Positions 21,869-34,532 of a stretch of DNA of 64,000 nucleotides are shown here, one piece after another (positions within the stretch are counted from its first letter, which is position 1; each line of letters begins with the position of its first letter). The translations under genes and the position numbers were made by a program. Below the pieces are notes generated by a model. The model was not told the DNA's origin. It saw only the letters and a list, made by a program, of their open reading frames with translations, and did not search any database. The DNA lies in the NCBI GenBank assembly GCA_037349315.1, contig JBAIAC010000059.1:6908001-6972000 (forward strand). Direction: 5' to 3'. Origin of the DNA: Chelydra serpentina. Taxonomy: Eukaryota; Chordata; Testudines; Chelydridae.

Positions 21869-24367
21869 CTAAAAATATAAAATAAAATGAGAAAGTCAAA
21901 CGTTTTAGAAAACACATGCTATGAATTTAATTATAAGTATCGCCTTTAATGCAATAAATCCCGAGAGCAAAGTGTGATATACTGTGACTTTTTACAGCTG
22001 GCCTCCATCCCCACATTTATTTTTTGCTCTAGGAACGTAATTTGCTGACATTACTATGTGCCGAAAACGACAATAGTCCCAATAGTTTTATAACTCTGAT
22101 TAAGACAAGACCATGATAGCCATGGACAATTATATTCAAAGCCTGAAATCATGCTGCTGAAAGTCAGAGTCTCCTTCTGAATTACAGTGGGTCTCCTTTG
22201 TCCTGAACAAGGTAAGTGTGTCTTCCTACAAGTCTGCTGTTAAATGAAGAGGGGGAAATACCTGAATGTCTAATGCCCATCACGCTAGCAATAAGATACA
22301 ATGGTCACATGAATATAATTTCTGGCTTTTTCCTCTATTTAAAAATGTAAAGTAAAAATAATTAATATTTTTAATGGTACATGCTAAATACAGCACCATG
22401 ATAAATGCAATTAGACATCAGGCCAGTGTTTCACATTCGGGTTGACATGAATACATCCAGATCCGGGGTTTTAACCTGACATTTTCAGGATACTAATAGC
22501 TGGTTCTATTTTTATTTGGTTCAGAAAATGGTTTAGCATAAACATAAAGATGAAGTTGAGTAGAAAGACAGGTTTTCACCATGTCTGCCTGTCCAAACAG
22601 ATGAATGAAGGCAGAGTAATGTCACTAAAAAGCTTTCCCAAATAGGGCTAACCCATGGGCCACCGCCACCCAAACTCCTCAGAGTTCACTGGGGCTGCCC
22701 CCCACATTTTATGACAAGAACCTTGGCAAATCCAGCCAGAGTCAGACCCACTCAGGGAGTTTATTCCAATTCCCCAGGCAGCCACAGGGCAGGCTTTAGA
22801 TATGAATGAAGTTGGTGGTTGTTGAAGTGTCTCTCATGACCACTTGGTAACTGGCATTAACACCCCATTCGTGCAGCTAACAGCCCCGGGCTGACATGAG
22901 CCTGGTGCGTGGTTATTTGCTAGTAGACAGGGTGTTCAATGAGCCCTTGTCCTGAGGAATGGATGGTTCATGGTTGTAGCACAGATACTATGGGGAGAAG
23001 ATGAGAAGTGGAAGGTGCGGTAGAGAAATTTTGGAGGAGCAGAAAGCTACAACCCCACGTCACTACCCTTAAAGTCTAAATTCGATTCCAGCTTCTTCTG
23101 GGAATGGAGGGTTTTTGGGGGACTCCCCTTCCCAAGAACTGCATACTTGCCAATCATCTGGTTTAGGCTGGGACTATCCTGATTCTCCTCTGTCTTAGGT
23201 AGCTCCACCTATCTGTTGCCTCAGGTGTTCAGGCAGCTAGGACAGAGGAACGTATTTACTTCCTGTCCTCCTTACATCCCAAAGTGGGCTGTTTTTATGG
23301 TTACCTTGTGGCTGCCTAGCCTCTCTTTTTTCCTCCTTCCCTGCTGCATATCTTGTTTTTCCCACATGCCGTCTAGAGACAGAGAAGGCAGCAGCTGCTT
23401 CTGTGGGGGAAAGCTGATAAAGAGAAAGCTCCATACATGGCAAGGCACTGCATAGGGGAGAGAGGCGGAAAGGAGCAGCAGATGGAGGCTACGAGGCGTC
23501 CATCCCTTCTGCAAGACAACAGGTCTTAATAAGGATGTTGGCTTGAATGGGATCCTAATCAGGCCCTTTGGGGTTCGCCCACTATTACATTTTTGTGTAC
23601 TTATGCCATGTGGACAGAGGGGTTTTCCAGGCTTGTATATGTCTGTACAACGTTGTGGCAAAGTCTTCTGATGTATCAAGGCCACACTGTAATCCAATAT
23701 ACGGAATGGGGCAGAGGGCACAAGGTTTGTTTATTTTTGCCCCTTTGGTCTGGTAAAGCAGCTCTTCAAGAACAGCCTGAAAATGATCAGGTGTGAGACC
23801 TTAATAGTTAAGGGTCAGAGTACATTTCTTATTCACCAGTACTCCACACCTAGGCCAGCTGACTTTGCTGGTGATGTAAAATACTAGGCAACAGAGTAAG
23901 GGCATCAGATTCTGGCCGTAAGAGGCTAATGTAAAAATAAACCTAAAAATCACTGAAACGCAGATACCAGCCTCCAGCCACCTGGAAGTCTTCTTGCAAA
24001 TAGTTTTTAAAACACTGACAATTTACAGAGGAAATGTGTTTTGGAGGTGTGGCGGTAAGGTGGGTGATCCACTCATTCTGATCCAGGAACAGGCTCAGAA
24101 GATCTGAAATTAATATTTTCACTATAGGTGGTTGAAAGTCAAAGCTTTTCAATGGAGGAAAAAAAAGGAACCATTTTTATTTTAATTTAATTTTAAAGAA
24201 CACTGCAAATAAACATTGCCAATTTTTCAGCCAACTCCAAAAATTCACTTCATCTTGCATGGCCATGAGCACTCATACCGTTAGCCCTAGACTCTTCAGT
24301 ACGATTGTGAGTTACTGCTCCCCCGCCCCCTTTGAGGAAAGATGCTGCAATCTGAGACTCTGTCTTA
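21869..24367. other. MICAL2 intron, no further gene seen
   Basis: This is part of the intron between the exons at 27283-27475 and 21696-21868. Open frames near 23216-23796 overlap on both strands and have no recognisable motif. Confidence 0.6.
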
Positions 24368-24635
24368 GGCTATGACTACACAGCGCACCTTACAGCACTG
24401 TAAGGTGCACTGTGTAGTCGCTCTTTATCGCCGGGAGAGAGCTCTCCCGGCAATAAAACAAACCCACCCAAATGAGGGGTGGTAGCTTTATCGCTGGGAG
24501 CGCGGTTCCTGGCGATAAAGCGCTGTCTACACTGGCGCTTTTCAGCGCTAAAACTTTTGTCGCTCAGAGGGGTGTTTTTTAAAACCCTTGAGCAACAAAA
24601 TTTTTAGCACTGAAAGTGCCAGTGTAGACACAGCC
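24368..24635. mobile_element. Harbinger-type MITE
   Basis: Ends 'ggctatgactacac' and 'gtgtagacacagcc' are near-complementary and resemble the Harbinger transposon ends at 5400 and 9920. Internal palindromes include 'caccttacagcactgtaagg' and 'cgggagagagctctcccg'. Flanks are tta and caa, an imperfect TWA duplication. Confidence 0.7.
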
Positions 24636-24670
24636 CAAGTCTTTCTGTAAAAGGGACAATATTATGAGGG

Positions 24671-25066
24671 TGTGGCAGGGAGGACTTCCTACCTACCTAC
24701 TTTCTAGTCCACAAACAGCTCAGAGATCTTCTGATAAAATACCTCATCTAGTTTATTTACAGTGTTCTTTCCCACCACTTTTATAGATTCTGCAGCCTCA
24801 GATCAACAGTACCATAGACCCCTCAGTTCCTGAGCCAAAGAGGGGAAAGATCTCTAACTTCTCACTCTCCAAGCCTACCCCTCCTTCTGGGAGGTTTAAG
24901 AACCCCACCCTGCAAAGATCTGCATCTAATTAACTCCATTCGCTGTGAGTAGAAGCCACACACCTAAGTCTTTACAATGGGGACCTATCTCACCTCAATG
25001 TTGGTACAGTGTTTTGAAAAGCGTTAACTGTTTGTTATACTGGCCTTTGGACACAGCCCTATCACA
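24671..25066 (-). mobile_element. Solo LTR, minus orientation
   Basis: Read on the minus strand, the unit begins TGTGATAGGG and ends TGCCACA. It has a TATA-like TATAAAA at 24779-24785 and AATAAA at 24752-24757. This is a compact promoter and poly-A layout common in short LTRs. No target duplication is evident and no internal retroviral genes are present. Confidence 0.55.
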
Positions 25067-27282
25067 CTCAAGAGGTAGTGAGCGCAGGTAGCTTTAAATC
25101 AATCATTTGGAATTCACCGCTGAGATTCAAACAGAGCCTCCTTGTCCCTTGCCACCAACTTGTGCTTTTTAGGGCTATGTAGTTTGAATATTGAAGCTTC
25201 TGAATTTTGGGAAGCTAGAGACAAACACAAGTTTTCATCCATGTTTTAGTGATGAGGAATAATGATCACTGGAACCCTGGTACCTCTGAGAATGGGAGGC
25301 CAGAATTAAAGTGGAACCTTAAGTTCCAGCAAATGCGTTCCAGCCCCCACCACACACCACACACCAGCAATGACGCTTAACTCCACTGTTTCAACAGTGA
25401 AGATCAATAGCTGATGGATTCCTCTTAGAGCATCAGATTTCATTTCTAGTAAACGAACAAAGCCTGAAAGCTATCTTTATTTAAACCCTGTTTAAGTCTT
25501 TGATAGTCAAGATAATTAATGGAGATTGATATACCACTGTGATTGGGCACTGTGCCATAAGAAAATAAAAAGGAAATGCCACTAGTTCTGATAGATATAT
25601 TTTTGTTTAAAAGGACAGTCTCCCCCACTGGAGTATTTATTTTCCTTGGCTGGCAAAACTATAAATACCGCAGTATGAGCTTTGTCCTCTGATCTTCACT
25701 CATTAGGTGGTCATTATTCATAAGTATCTCAAGCTAGTACTAAGAAGCAGCGGCCTTTGTGATGCAAGTAATATTTTACCTAGCTTTTCATTTGCACCTT
25801 CCCACTGAGAATCCCATGGGCAGAATGCACTGTTAAATCATGGAATGTCATGTCACTTGCCATTTCATTTTGCCTCCCTTTTTAGGCAAGTGAAGTACCT
25901 ACTGACTGAAGTACCCTCTCTCGCATGTCAGGCAAATGATTACAGCTTTAGTGTAATTCCAGGAAAGCGTTATCAGTAGAGTTGGCGCAAGCCATTTTGA
26001 TGACAGATGTACCACTATCCTAGGCTGGGTTTCCTGCTGGGACTAAACCAAAAGACCTCTGGATCTGAAAGCACAAGTCTCTATTGCCTGAGCAAAAGGA
26101 CCGGATACATTAGGTCAGAGACTGTAGCAGATTCAAACATCTGTATGTGGTCCTGCCACCAGAGAGGACAAACAGCCACACTGTATTATTGTATGTATAT
26201 TCAATCCTAGAATATTAGAGCTTACACAGCTGTAGAAGAACTTGTCTCTTTCACCAACAGAAGTCAGTCCAATAAAAAAATATTACCTCACCCACCTTGT
26301 TCCTCACACTGTATTATTGCTGGTTCCAAACATATAATGCATCGTAAGTCTCCAAACTAGAAAATGTTTTATCAGACAGGTAGGAAACTCTGAATCTCTT
26401 CCTCCCCTGAGCTATGTTTACCATTGTGGCAGGAACAGATGAATCCTGGAATGGATTTTTCCCCCTCTGTCTGCATGTTAACGGATATAGCCAGACATGT
26501 GCCACAGTGCAGAGTTATGCAAGACATTCGTAGGAGATAAGTTATTTTCTAGGACCACATTATCCAGTTTTAGCAATACGGATATTTTAAAGGATTTCTG
26601 TAATTTTAATAACCAAAGATTTTTGCATTTGCAACAAATTTTTTATTTTAGGTCGGCAGAATTGCTCTCACTGAAAAATGCAGATCTAGCTTTTATTGTA
26701 GAGGTGTAAGTTGACTCCTACAGGACTCTGTCAAGAGTTGAGCACAGAAGTCTAAAATGTTCTCCCCATTTTTATATAAGACTTGGGATTCCTTACAAAA
26801 GTCTCAAAGGATGATCAGATTTCTAATTCCATAAGGATGGAAAGTTCCATCATATGACCAGAAGAAGAACTGAGGCAGGGAAGCCTCTCTCAGAGGTAGG
26901 AGGCATATCACATGACACACTTTTGCCATGATTGTACTCCCACTGTTCTAACTGATATACTGTCACTTCTGGAAAATGAATAGCTGAACTGGGTTAGATC
27001 AGGGATATGTGACTCAGGCCCTTGGGTAGGATGTGAACATTTGAAAATTCCCTGCTAAGTGAGTCATATGTCTAGGGGAGGTTAACAGCTGCAGGAAGTA
27101 CTACAGCGATTTCTCTGTTGGTTGTTTTTTTGGTGGGGGTTTTTTTTTTTGGGGTGTTCCATTTTCAATTGTTTTATGAGCACAGTCTGAAGAAAACCCA
27201 GGCACTATATTTTGTGCTTAACTTGTTCCTGGGAGAAAAGAGACCCAGCTTTGTGGTGGCTTTTTTGTTATAGGTTATATAC
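25067..27282. other. MICAL2 intron, no gene seen
   Basis: AT-rich intron sequence with one Penelope-like tail (26236-26305) and T/G-rich low complexity just upstream of the exon (27120-27160). Confidence 0.55.
26236..26305 (+). mobile_element. Penelope-like 3' tail fragment
   Basis: Contains 'ctttcaccaacagaagtcag' then 'tccaataaaaaaatattacc' and 'tcacccaccttgtt', the same tail as at 10740 and 40560. Confidence 0.65.
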
Positions 27283-27475
27283 CTGCTCCCATCACTGGTT
27301 ACCATGACTCGAATGGCCAGAAGGTTGTGCTCTGTCCTTTCTTCCTCTGGGATGATTCTCACAGAAGTCCATTCAGAGGAAAGGGCCGAACACCTGCTCT
27401 CAGAGTCATAGTGCTCAGAGGCATTCTTAGGCTTCTTAGGAGAGGTAGGTTCATCTGCTATATTGAGGTAGTTGT
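27283..27475 (-). CDS. MICAL2: MICAL2 long-isoform linker exon
   Basis: Internal exon of 193 bp. It reads NYLNIADEPTSPKKPKNAS, then SSEWTSVRIIPEEERTEHN and LLAIRVMVTSDGS. The WTSVR-acidic-LAIRVMVTSD block resembles MICAL2 sequence between the LIM domain and the C-terminal bMERB (Rab-binding) domain. The acceptor is a T tract ending in 'ttttttag' before 27475, and the donor after 27283 is GTATAT. The exon begins in phase 1: its first two bases AC complete a G left by the alternative donor at 56841 to make an Asp codon. It ends in phase 2, matching the next exon. The region is probably disordered. The exon is absent from the short isoform that ends at 56554. Confidence 0.85.
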
Positions 27476-30400
27476 CTAAAAAAAGCAAAGGACATGAAAA
27501 CATACTTCACGATATCATAGGCAATGAAAAGCGATTGATTCATTGGAGGAGATTCAGATCCAAAATACTTGTGGTCATTTATTCATTGGCTTCTGAAAAT
27601 AATTAACATTACATTGCTTAAAACATGGTAACACTATTCAGGTACCAGATTGGGACTGCCATAGAATGACGTTCTCTGTTTAACCTCACAACACAGACGT
27701 AACAGCATAAGCTGCAGCAGCACACGCTTTCCCATATAGTCTCACCAATCTGCACCAATCCCGACCTGAAGGGAGCAAGTCTAAAGATGAGGGGTAGTTC
27801 AAGTCTTCATGCTGGCTTCGATCGTTGCGGTCTTTGCCAGCAAGTTGGCTGGTTAATGCCAGTTGCCACTCCAAACTCATTTCACATAGGCCACACGCAG
27901 TCATTTTCAGTCAGTACTGATAAAAGGCTCCATGGCCTCTTACCAGTCCCCTGGGCCATCCAATAGCTCATAAATCACTCCCCAAACCAGGAGTTGGGTT
28001 GGGAGGGGACAGACAAGTGAGCGTAAGTGGCATCTAGTAGTGGGCTAGGGAATCAGGGGTGCCAGAGCTGGAGTGTGGAAATGTGGAGGAGCATAAAAGA
28101 TGGCTGCTGCTGATGGTTGGAGAGGTAAGTATGAAAGAGGCAGTAAAAGGGTCAAACATTGGGAAGGGAGCCAGATGGTGGTGGGGGAGGGAGGAAGCAG
28201 CATTACTCCCTTTGCCTGTAGCCTGGAGGAATTTGTGTTCTCTCTCTTCCCACAACTTGTGTGGTCTTTTTAGAGCAGCTTGAAGAAAAAGGCTGGATCA
28301 GGCCAAGACCTCCTTTTTGCCTACTAGACGCATTCCCTATGTGGTTTGAAGGCCCCACATACACACAAACTATGCATCTGAGTAATTAAATGCGAAGTAG
28401 TATCTAGGGGAACCCAAGCCCTTTATTTGCAAGTATTTTGCATAGTTTTTTGTGAACTAAGACTGCTCGGCAGAGCAAAATGGGTCCAGTCTTTTCAGAA
28501 CAGGATTTTTTTCTTGTAGAGCTAAGTATGAACACTGAGTGTGGGGAAGAGAAACTTCTATTGGCAATCAACTGACCTGATCCATAGGTTTCCAATGCAT
28601 GCAGAAAAAATGAAGACTCAAAATTATTGCTCTTTCCTTTACAGGTGAGATTTTTCAGAAGTGCCTAAAGAAGATGGGAGTTTCAGAGGGTGAGGGGCAC
28701 CTAACTACCTTAGGAGATGCATCATACAGCTAAAATACACCTTGCAAAAGTGCAATGAAAATTTACCAGCAACATCTAGTTATCTCCAGTCCTCATGGTA
28801 ATAGGTGGGTAATGAAAAAAACACACACAAACAACAAACAATTTTTTGCTTACCTGCTAAAAAAACAGTGCTCTGCCCCTGCAACATTCTACTTGCCCGC
28901 TTTGCAAGAGACTGACCCATACACTAGTCTGATTCTCCTCTCACTTACTCAGCTTTACTCCATTTAACTTAAACTTACTCCTGGTTTACTCCAGTTTAAA
29001 TGAAAGGAGAATCAGACCAAAAGTCTAGTTCAAGGACTGTTCTCTCATGTATGAAATAAATCCACCTTAAGTTGCATCAGCACAGCTTTTCTATACATGA
29101 CATGAGTTCATTCATCACTCCTGCATATTATAACTAAGTTATAACTCAAACACTAAATACTTGTCCAATTTAAACATGGAAAACAACCAGCTGAAGGCGT
29201 AAGTGTTACAACCAAAAGGCTGCCACAGAAATATTATAATGCAGCTCATGTGTTGGCCTGTAGGCCAGTTTTGAGCAGCTGTTCCATGCCTATAATCATC
29301 ATAGCTTTCCCCTTGCATTCTCAAACTGCTCTCTTACCTATCTTCTAGGCTGTACACAAAAGGCACTCTCAGAAAAGCTCTCCCACTGTGGCTGGGAATG
29401 TATACTGCAGTATCATATATGCATATTCTAACTAGTATCGAGGTCTAGCCTGGCAATCTGAATATTGTTTTTCCTTCCATCCTTCTCCCCTCCCCTTCCC
29501 CATCCATTATACTGAACCACAGGGTACAGTCACAAACAGGCTGTGGTACAACTTCCATGTCCTTATTTTCCGCGACCTCAAGCCGCTTCCTTGTTATAGT
29601 ACAGAACCTTTCAGTTGCTCACTGAAAATGAAAACGGATTCTTGTGGCTTGAACATTTGTATTTTGCCCCTTTAGCTAAATCCAGCTGAACTCTGAAAGA
29701 AATAATAATAAAACCCAGTCCCTAATGGCAGGAGTGATTGCAGTACAGTTGTACCCTTTTGTTCCAGTCTGATTAAATGTCATTACTCAGTCTATCGCAG
29801 ACTCTGAGCAATAGGAGATGTGATTTTGTAGTAGTTTTATGGACTACCTGGGCTCCGAAGAATCTAGGAGCACAGCATCTAGCACTTCTTAAAAAGGACA
29901 TAGTCAAGCTCTTTAAATTTAATGTTGCACATACCTTAAAATCAATATACTTTCACAGAGGACTCCACAGCTTTCATTACTATAGTCCTGCTGCTCCCAT
30001 TCTTTACAATAGATGAAAGGAAAAAAATCACTAAATACAGCTTCCGTTCACAGAATAAGATCTTCTCTTTGGCTCTTCCAATGAAGATGGAAGTGGCCAT
30101 CTTCCGAGTCCTTCAATATATCAGCCTCCATCACAGCCAGAGGGGATCATTTGAGACTAATCCAAGGTATGTGGTCCAGGGCCGGAGCACGCCGAACAAT
30201 GAGGGCTCTGCACAACTTAATAGCAACTACTAGTACCGAGAGCTAAATTTAGACCTCCATTGCATCCAACTTATAAAACCATGGTAAACAAAAAATAATA
30301 ATCAAAGACGGAATCTATCTTCAGACAATGAGTACCGACCAACAAGCATCTGGTACACCCCAGCAACAGAAGCTACGACTCATCTAAAAAAAATCGGAAG

Positions 30401-30705
30401 TGTGATGTGACATCAATAACTGATCACATGACCTGCTCCTGGGAAGGGTATTATCTTTCTAGGGTCCTTCTTTGGACTATACTGTAGTCACGGTGAGAAA
30501 CACCCACATGCTTAAAAGACAAAGGAAGGGGTAGAGGCAGGAAAGGATAATATGTGAGTGTGGTGGGGGGCGGGGGAAACAGAACATATTTTGTTTACTT
30601 CTGTCTTATCGGCCGACTGTGGACTTCCCAACACGATCTATTGTGCTTAGTTAAGAAAATAAAAAAGCAACCCCAAGTACTGGAGCAGTAAAGAACTCAA
30701 ACTAA
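27476..30705. other. MICAL2 intron, no gene seen
   Basis: Part of the roughly 29-kb intron between 56841 and 27475. Open frames near 28034-28283 and 29777-30016 lack motifs and splice context. Confidence 0.55.
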
Positions 30706-31001
30706 GGGCTGGTCTACACTAACCCCCCAATTCGAACTAAGATACGCAACTTCAGCTACGTGAATAACGTAGCTGAAGTCGAACTATCTTAGTTCAAATG
30801 AAAAGGCACTTACCCGGGGTCCACACGCGGCGCGCAGGCTCCCCCGTCGACTCCGCCTACTCCGTTCGTCGAGCTAGATTACCAGCGTCGACGGGGGAGC
30901 ACTTCCTGGTTCGATTTATCGCGTCTAGACAAGACGTGATAAATCGAACCCGGAAGATCGATCCAGCGCCTCCGATCTATCCGGTAAGTGTAGACTAGCC
31001 C
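30706..31001. mobile_element. Harbinger-type MITE with TAA duplication
   Basis: Ends GGGCTGGTCTACACT and 'agtgtagactagccc' are complementary with few mismatches. TAA flanks lie at 30703-30705 and 31002-31004. The GC-rich interior has palindromes around 'acttcagctacgtgaataac' and 'ttatcgcgtctagacaagac'. The same family, with TAA flanks, is at 59189-59484. Confidence 0.88.
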
Positions 31002-31004
31002 TAA

Positions 31005-32250
31005 GAGGGACTTAATGGCTGTGCATCTTTGGTCCAGAGCTCTGACCTCAACAGCCTGCCTGCAGCTCACAAGCCTCACCCTGGCTTTGCCCAACCTGGT
31101 TACTCCTCCCAAGCTGACGTTAGTACCCTTCCAGCTTTGAAGTCGCCCCCAATTTGACCAGTCTCTCTGTGAGGGTCCAGTGAGAGGAAGTGTTTGGTTC
31201 ACAGCCTTTACACCTCAACTGCTAGAAGAGGGCCTCACCCTCCCTCATTGAGCTAACCTCGTTATCTCTAGCTTGACTCTTCCCTGCACATTTATATCTG
31301 CCCCTGGACATTTCCACTGCTTGCATCCGAAGAAGTGGGTATTCACCCACGAAAGCTTATGCTCCAATACCTCTGTTAGTCTATAAGGTGCCACAGGACC
31401 CTTTGTCGCTTCCACAGATCCAGACTAACACGGCTACCCCTCTGATACTTGAGCCTTTACAGAATACAACACTCCAGCCAGTCGGCTTTCTAGAAGCACA
31501 CACTTTACTGAACTTACACAGCACTGAAGATTTATTATGAAAGTAAAACAAGTTTATTAACAAAAGAGCAGGAATTGAGTGATACCAAGTAAAAGAGCTA
31601 AAGGTAGAGATGGTTACAAGCACATAGAAGTGAAATCATGCATCTAAAAATCAAACTTAATCCAGAAATACAGTCTTTGTTCTCTCACTCACAGTCTCCT
31701 TTCCAGCGTTTTACGGCCCAGAATCCATCATAGGGATCAAATCACTTGATTTCTTTGTTTCCTAAAGTGAAGGATGAAGACTGAGTCGTGCTCTGTTCTT
31801 TATATCCCTAAGGCATGTCTTTGTCTTAGAAGTCAAAAAGGCTGCTTTGGGGATTAAATCTCATGTGTCTCTCTGGGAGGCAGAAGCCATGTTAATACTC
31901 TCTCTCTCTCTCAAGTTCAGGATAACCCATGCTGGGTTAGCTTGGTGGCTTTGTTTACTGCTAATATGTAAATTGAGGTAAACCCTCATTCCTCTGTCTA
32001 GGACAGACCTATTTATCACCTGTACCTAGGCTAGACTGTCTTGTCTTCAACATGTTCTAGTAACATCACACACAGGGAATCCATAACTTCACATATAAGG
32101 TTAACACATGCATTTTACAATGATATTAATAACCAGCATGTGTTAGATTTCATATGGAACCTCACAAGACATGTTTTGTACAAATATTATTGCAGTAGTG
32201 TGTAGGTTGTGAATACAGAGTTGCCTAGGGCCACACTAGCTCAGCTGTGC
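31005..32250 (-). repeat. LTR-like repeat, poorly bounded
   Basis: Read on the minus strand, this region has a TATA-like 'gatataaag' near 31800 and AATAAA-type signals near 31531-31557. This is an arrangement seen in LTRs. It is split by the short retroelement at 31213-31451. I could not find TG/CA ends or a target duplication, so the class is tentative. Confidence 0.35.
31213..31451 (+). mobile_element. Short retroelement tail with 10-bp TSD
   Basis: Flanked on both sides by agcctttaca (31203-31212, 31452-31461). The body contains 'gaagaagtgggtattcaccc', 'acgaaagcttatgct', 'gtctataaggtgccacagga' and 'agactaacacggctacccct'. The same body occurs in inverted-repeat form at 32553-32783 and, more diverged, at 46152-46345. 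A Penelope-like origin is likely because other tails share the 'gaaagctt' core, but I cannot prove it. Confidence 0.75.
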
Positions 32251-32552
32251 TTCACACAGGGCCCAAGGACTTTCAAAGGAGGCTTTATACCACGTCTGCA
32301 CCTTACCAATCTTGGGACCAGCCAGAGGGACTAGTTTGGCCCTCAGTGCAAATTGGAGCAGACTAGTGGCTGCTCTAACTTATTCCTGGCTATAATGGTC
32401 CCCAAGAGGCTGTCCTAAGAGCTGGGGATCCCTAGAGAACAGAGCTGCTACAATTCTCCCAAACACCCCCTTTTCCTAGCCAAAAGTTCAACACTACACT
32501 GGCTCTACACCATCTTGTGGTTCTCGTATGCCAGAGAAATAAAGTTTAAGCT

Positions 32553-32783
32553 ACAAAGGGTCCTGTGGCACCTTATAGACTAACAGAGGTATTGAAGCAT
32601 AAGCTTTCGTGGGTCAATACCCACTTCTTCGGATGCAAGCAGTGGAAACTGCTTGCATCCGAAGAAGTGGGTATTGACCCACGAAAGCTTATGCTTCAAT
32701 ACCTCTGTTAGTCTATAAGGTGCCACAGGACCCTTTGTCGCTTCTGCAGATCCAGACTAACACGGCTACCCCTCTGATACTTG
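32553..32783. mobile_element. 5'-inverted short retroelement, 12-bp TSD
   Basis: The flanks are exact copies of aaagtttaagct (32541-32552 and 32784-32795). The left part is the reverse complement of the central part. Arms of about 90 bp ('tcctgtggcaccttatagac' and its complement) meet at 'gcagtggaaactgc' near 32640-32653. The right part then continues alone to 'ctctgatacttg'. This is one insertion whose 5' portion is inverted. Confidence 0.88.
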
Positions 32784-33311
32784 AAAGTTTAAGCTGGATT
32801 TCTGCCTCTTATATTGCTGGAGTGGCCCAGAGCAGGTGGAACAAAGACCAGGATCTAGCCCACTGTCTTCACCCAGATGTTGAATGCAACATTAAAAGTC
32901 CACTTTGAGTAAACACTGGCCAGTTATCAAGTTAACAACTCTACACTCACACTGGTCTGTTTCAATTTGAGAGAGAGAGAGAGAAGAGGAGTAAGAGAAT
33001 GTTTTAAAAACCCTCAATCCTGATACTAAAGCCCTCTGCATGCTGGCCTTTTTTTTTTTTTATAAAAATCCTCAGTCGGTGGAACTCTGGTGAATCTAGC
33101 CCCTGATGTTCATGTGGTTGCTAACATCCATATATAGTCATGCGCCTCATGACTGCAGAGATGTCATTTAATTTGTAAGGAAATTCACACCTCTCAATTT
33201 TTGTGCCTCTCTTCTGTGTTGGGAGCCAGCTCATCTTATTTCAAAGTTGCTCATCCATCCAGATAACAGGTCCCCCTACATTCAGGTTGCTAGTACAACC
33301 CTTATCTAACT

Positions 33312-33742
33312 TTACAAGCTGAATGAAACCCAACATAGATCCAGCCATGGCGACTCACAACAGAAGTTCCTGTTTAATAGGAAAAGCAGAACTTGGACAG
33401 GATCATCTAGACTTAAGGAACTAAACTCAGCAGCAGCTGTTTCTTGCGCCTCCACCACACTCTTCTCTAATCTACACTTTTCTTCAGGAATGTGCATGGT
33501 TACATCCATTTGAGATGGAGATATGGATGCTGCAGTAGCTACCAGGTCACCTGCACTCTGACTAACTGGAATATCAGGCATCCCTTCACCACTCACATCC
33601 TCACTGGGGCCGGAAGGCTCACCGTGAACATTTGTCTCTACGTATCTCAGGAGAGCTCTTCCTGCTTAGACAGAAGAGTTTCCTTTGCTTGCTTTCTTTT
33701 TCTGAATGCTGCCCCAGAGGGGCATTTTCTTCTTTCACTCAT
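33312..33742 (-). pseudogene. hAT-type transposase N-terminal fossil
   Basis: From a Met at 33742 the minus strand reads MSERRKCPSGAAFRKRKQAK. A shift near 33650 follows, then RYVETNVHGEPSGPSEDVSG and an acidic linker through IPVSQSAGDLV to SLSLDDP. The opening 'RRK-PSGA-FRK-K' and the 'LDDP' block are what I recall at the N terminus of hAT-derived proteins with a TTF/MYM-type zinc finger (ZMYM/ZNF862-like). The zinc finger, RNase-H domain and dimerisation domain are missing. It is a truncated, frameshifted remnant. Confidence 0.55.
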
Positions 33743-34532
33743 GACTGCTGTTCTGTGCCAGCTATAGTGGCTCTCAACACTCAGTTGAAGGGGACAAATA
33801 AGCAGGCTGGTAGCAGGGCCTGAGTGAGGGAAGATACCAGCATCTTAAGGGCCTAACAGGCTCCTACTACCTCAGTTGACTGTGTTCTCCTCAAGTAGGT
33901 TCAGGGAAGCAGCAGGAAACAGGAAGCTCCCTGAGAACTGGTGTTAATCAGTCCAGGCTCCTGGGGGTGCTAGAGGTACATAAGAGGCTCCTCCTCCTCT
34001 CTCCCCCTGCAGTTCCTGCTGCTTTCTGTTATTCCCTCTCACCTTTTCTCCTGCCTGCCTGTTGTCTCTTGTGCCCTCCTTCCTCCAGCACAGCACTCCA
34101 CCATCTCTGTGCATCCAGAGCAGAGAGAATACATATGCACCAGCAGCAGACAATTTTTTACACTCTGGGTCCTAGTGGTGCCCGCCCTAGTCTGGCACCT
34201 GAGGTGGCCGCTGAAAATGTGAATGTTAAATCACAAAAATGGACATGGATATTTAGGGACAAATGCAGTATGTGAAACTCTGACTCCTTTTTTGAAACTG
34301 ACTTGATTTCAAGTTGATGGAGTTCCTTTAAAATAGCCCTAACACACACAATTTAAGTACCTGGAGATATTGCTTTACAGACAACTGTGCTCTTTAAGTA
34401 CACTTAGGGCTGGCTCTCTCTTCTAAACAATCATGTGAAAATTGATTTCAATTCCTATTCTTTTATGTAGTTGGCCCAACTTAGTAATGGGTAAATTACC
34501 ACTACTAATTTTACAGATCAGGTTTGAGATTA

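Noticed and set aside
24020..24070. Exon of MICAL2 in the minus frame 23943-24152
   Set aside because: No acceptor and donor in compatible phase, and no resemblance to MICAL linker sequence.
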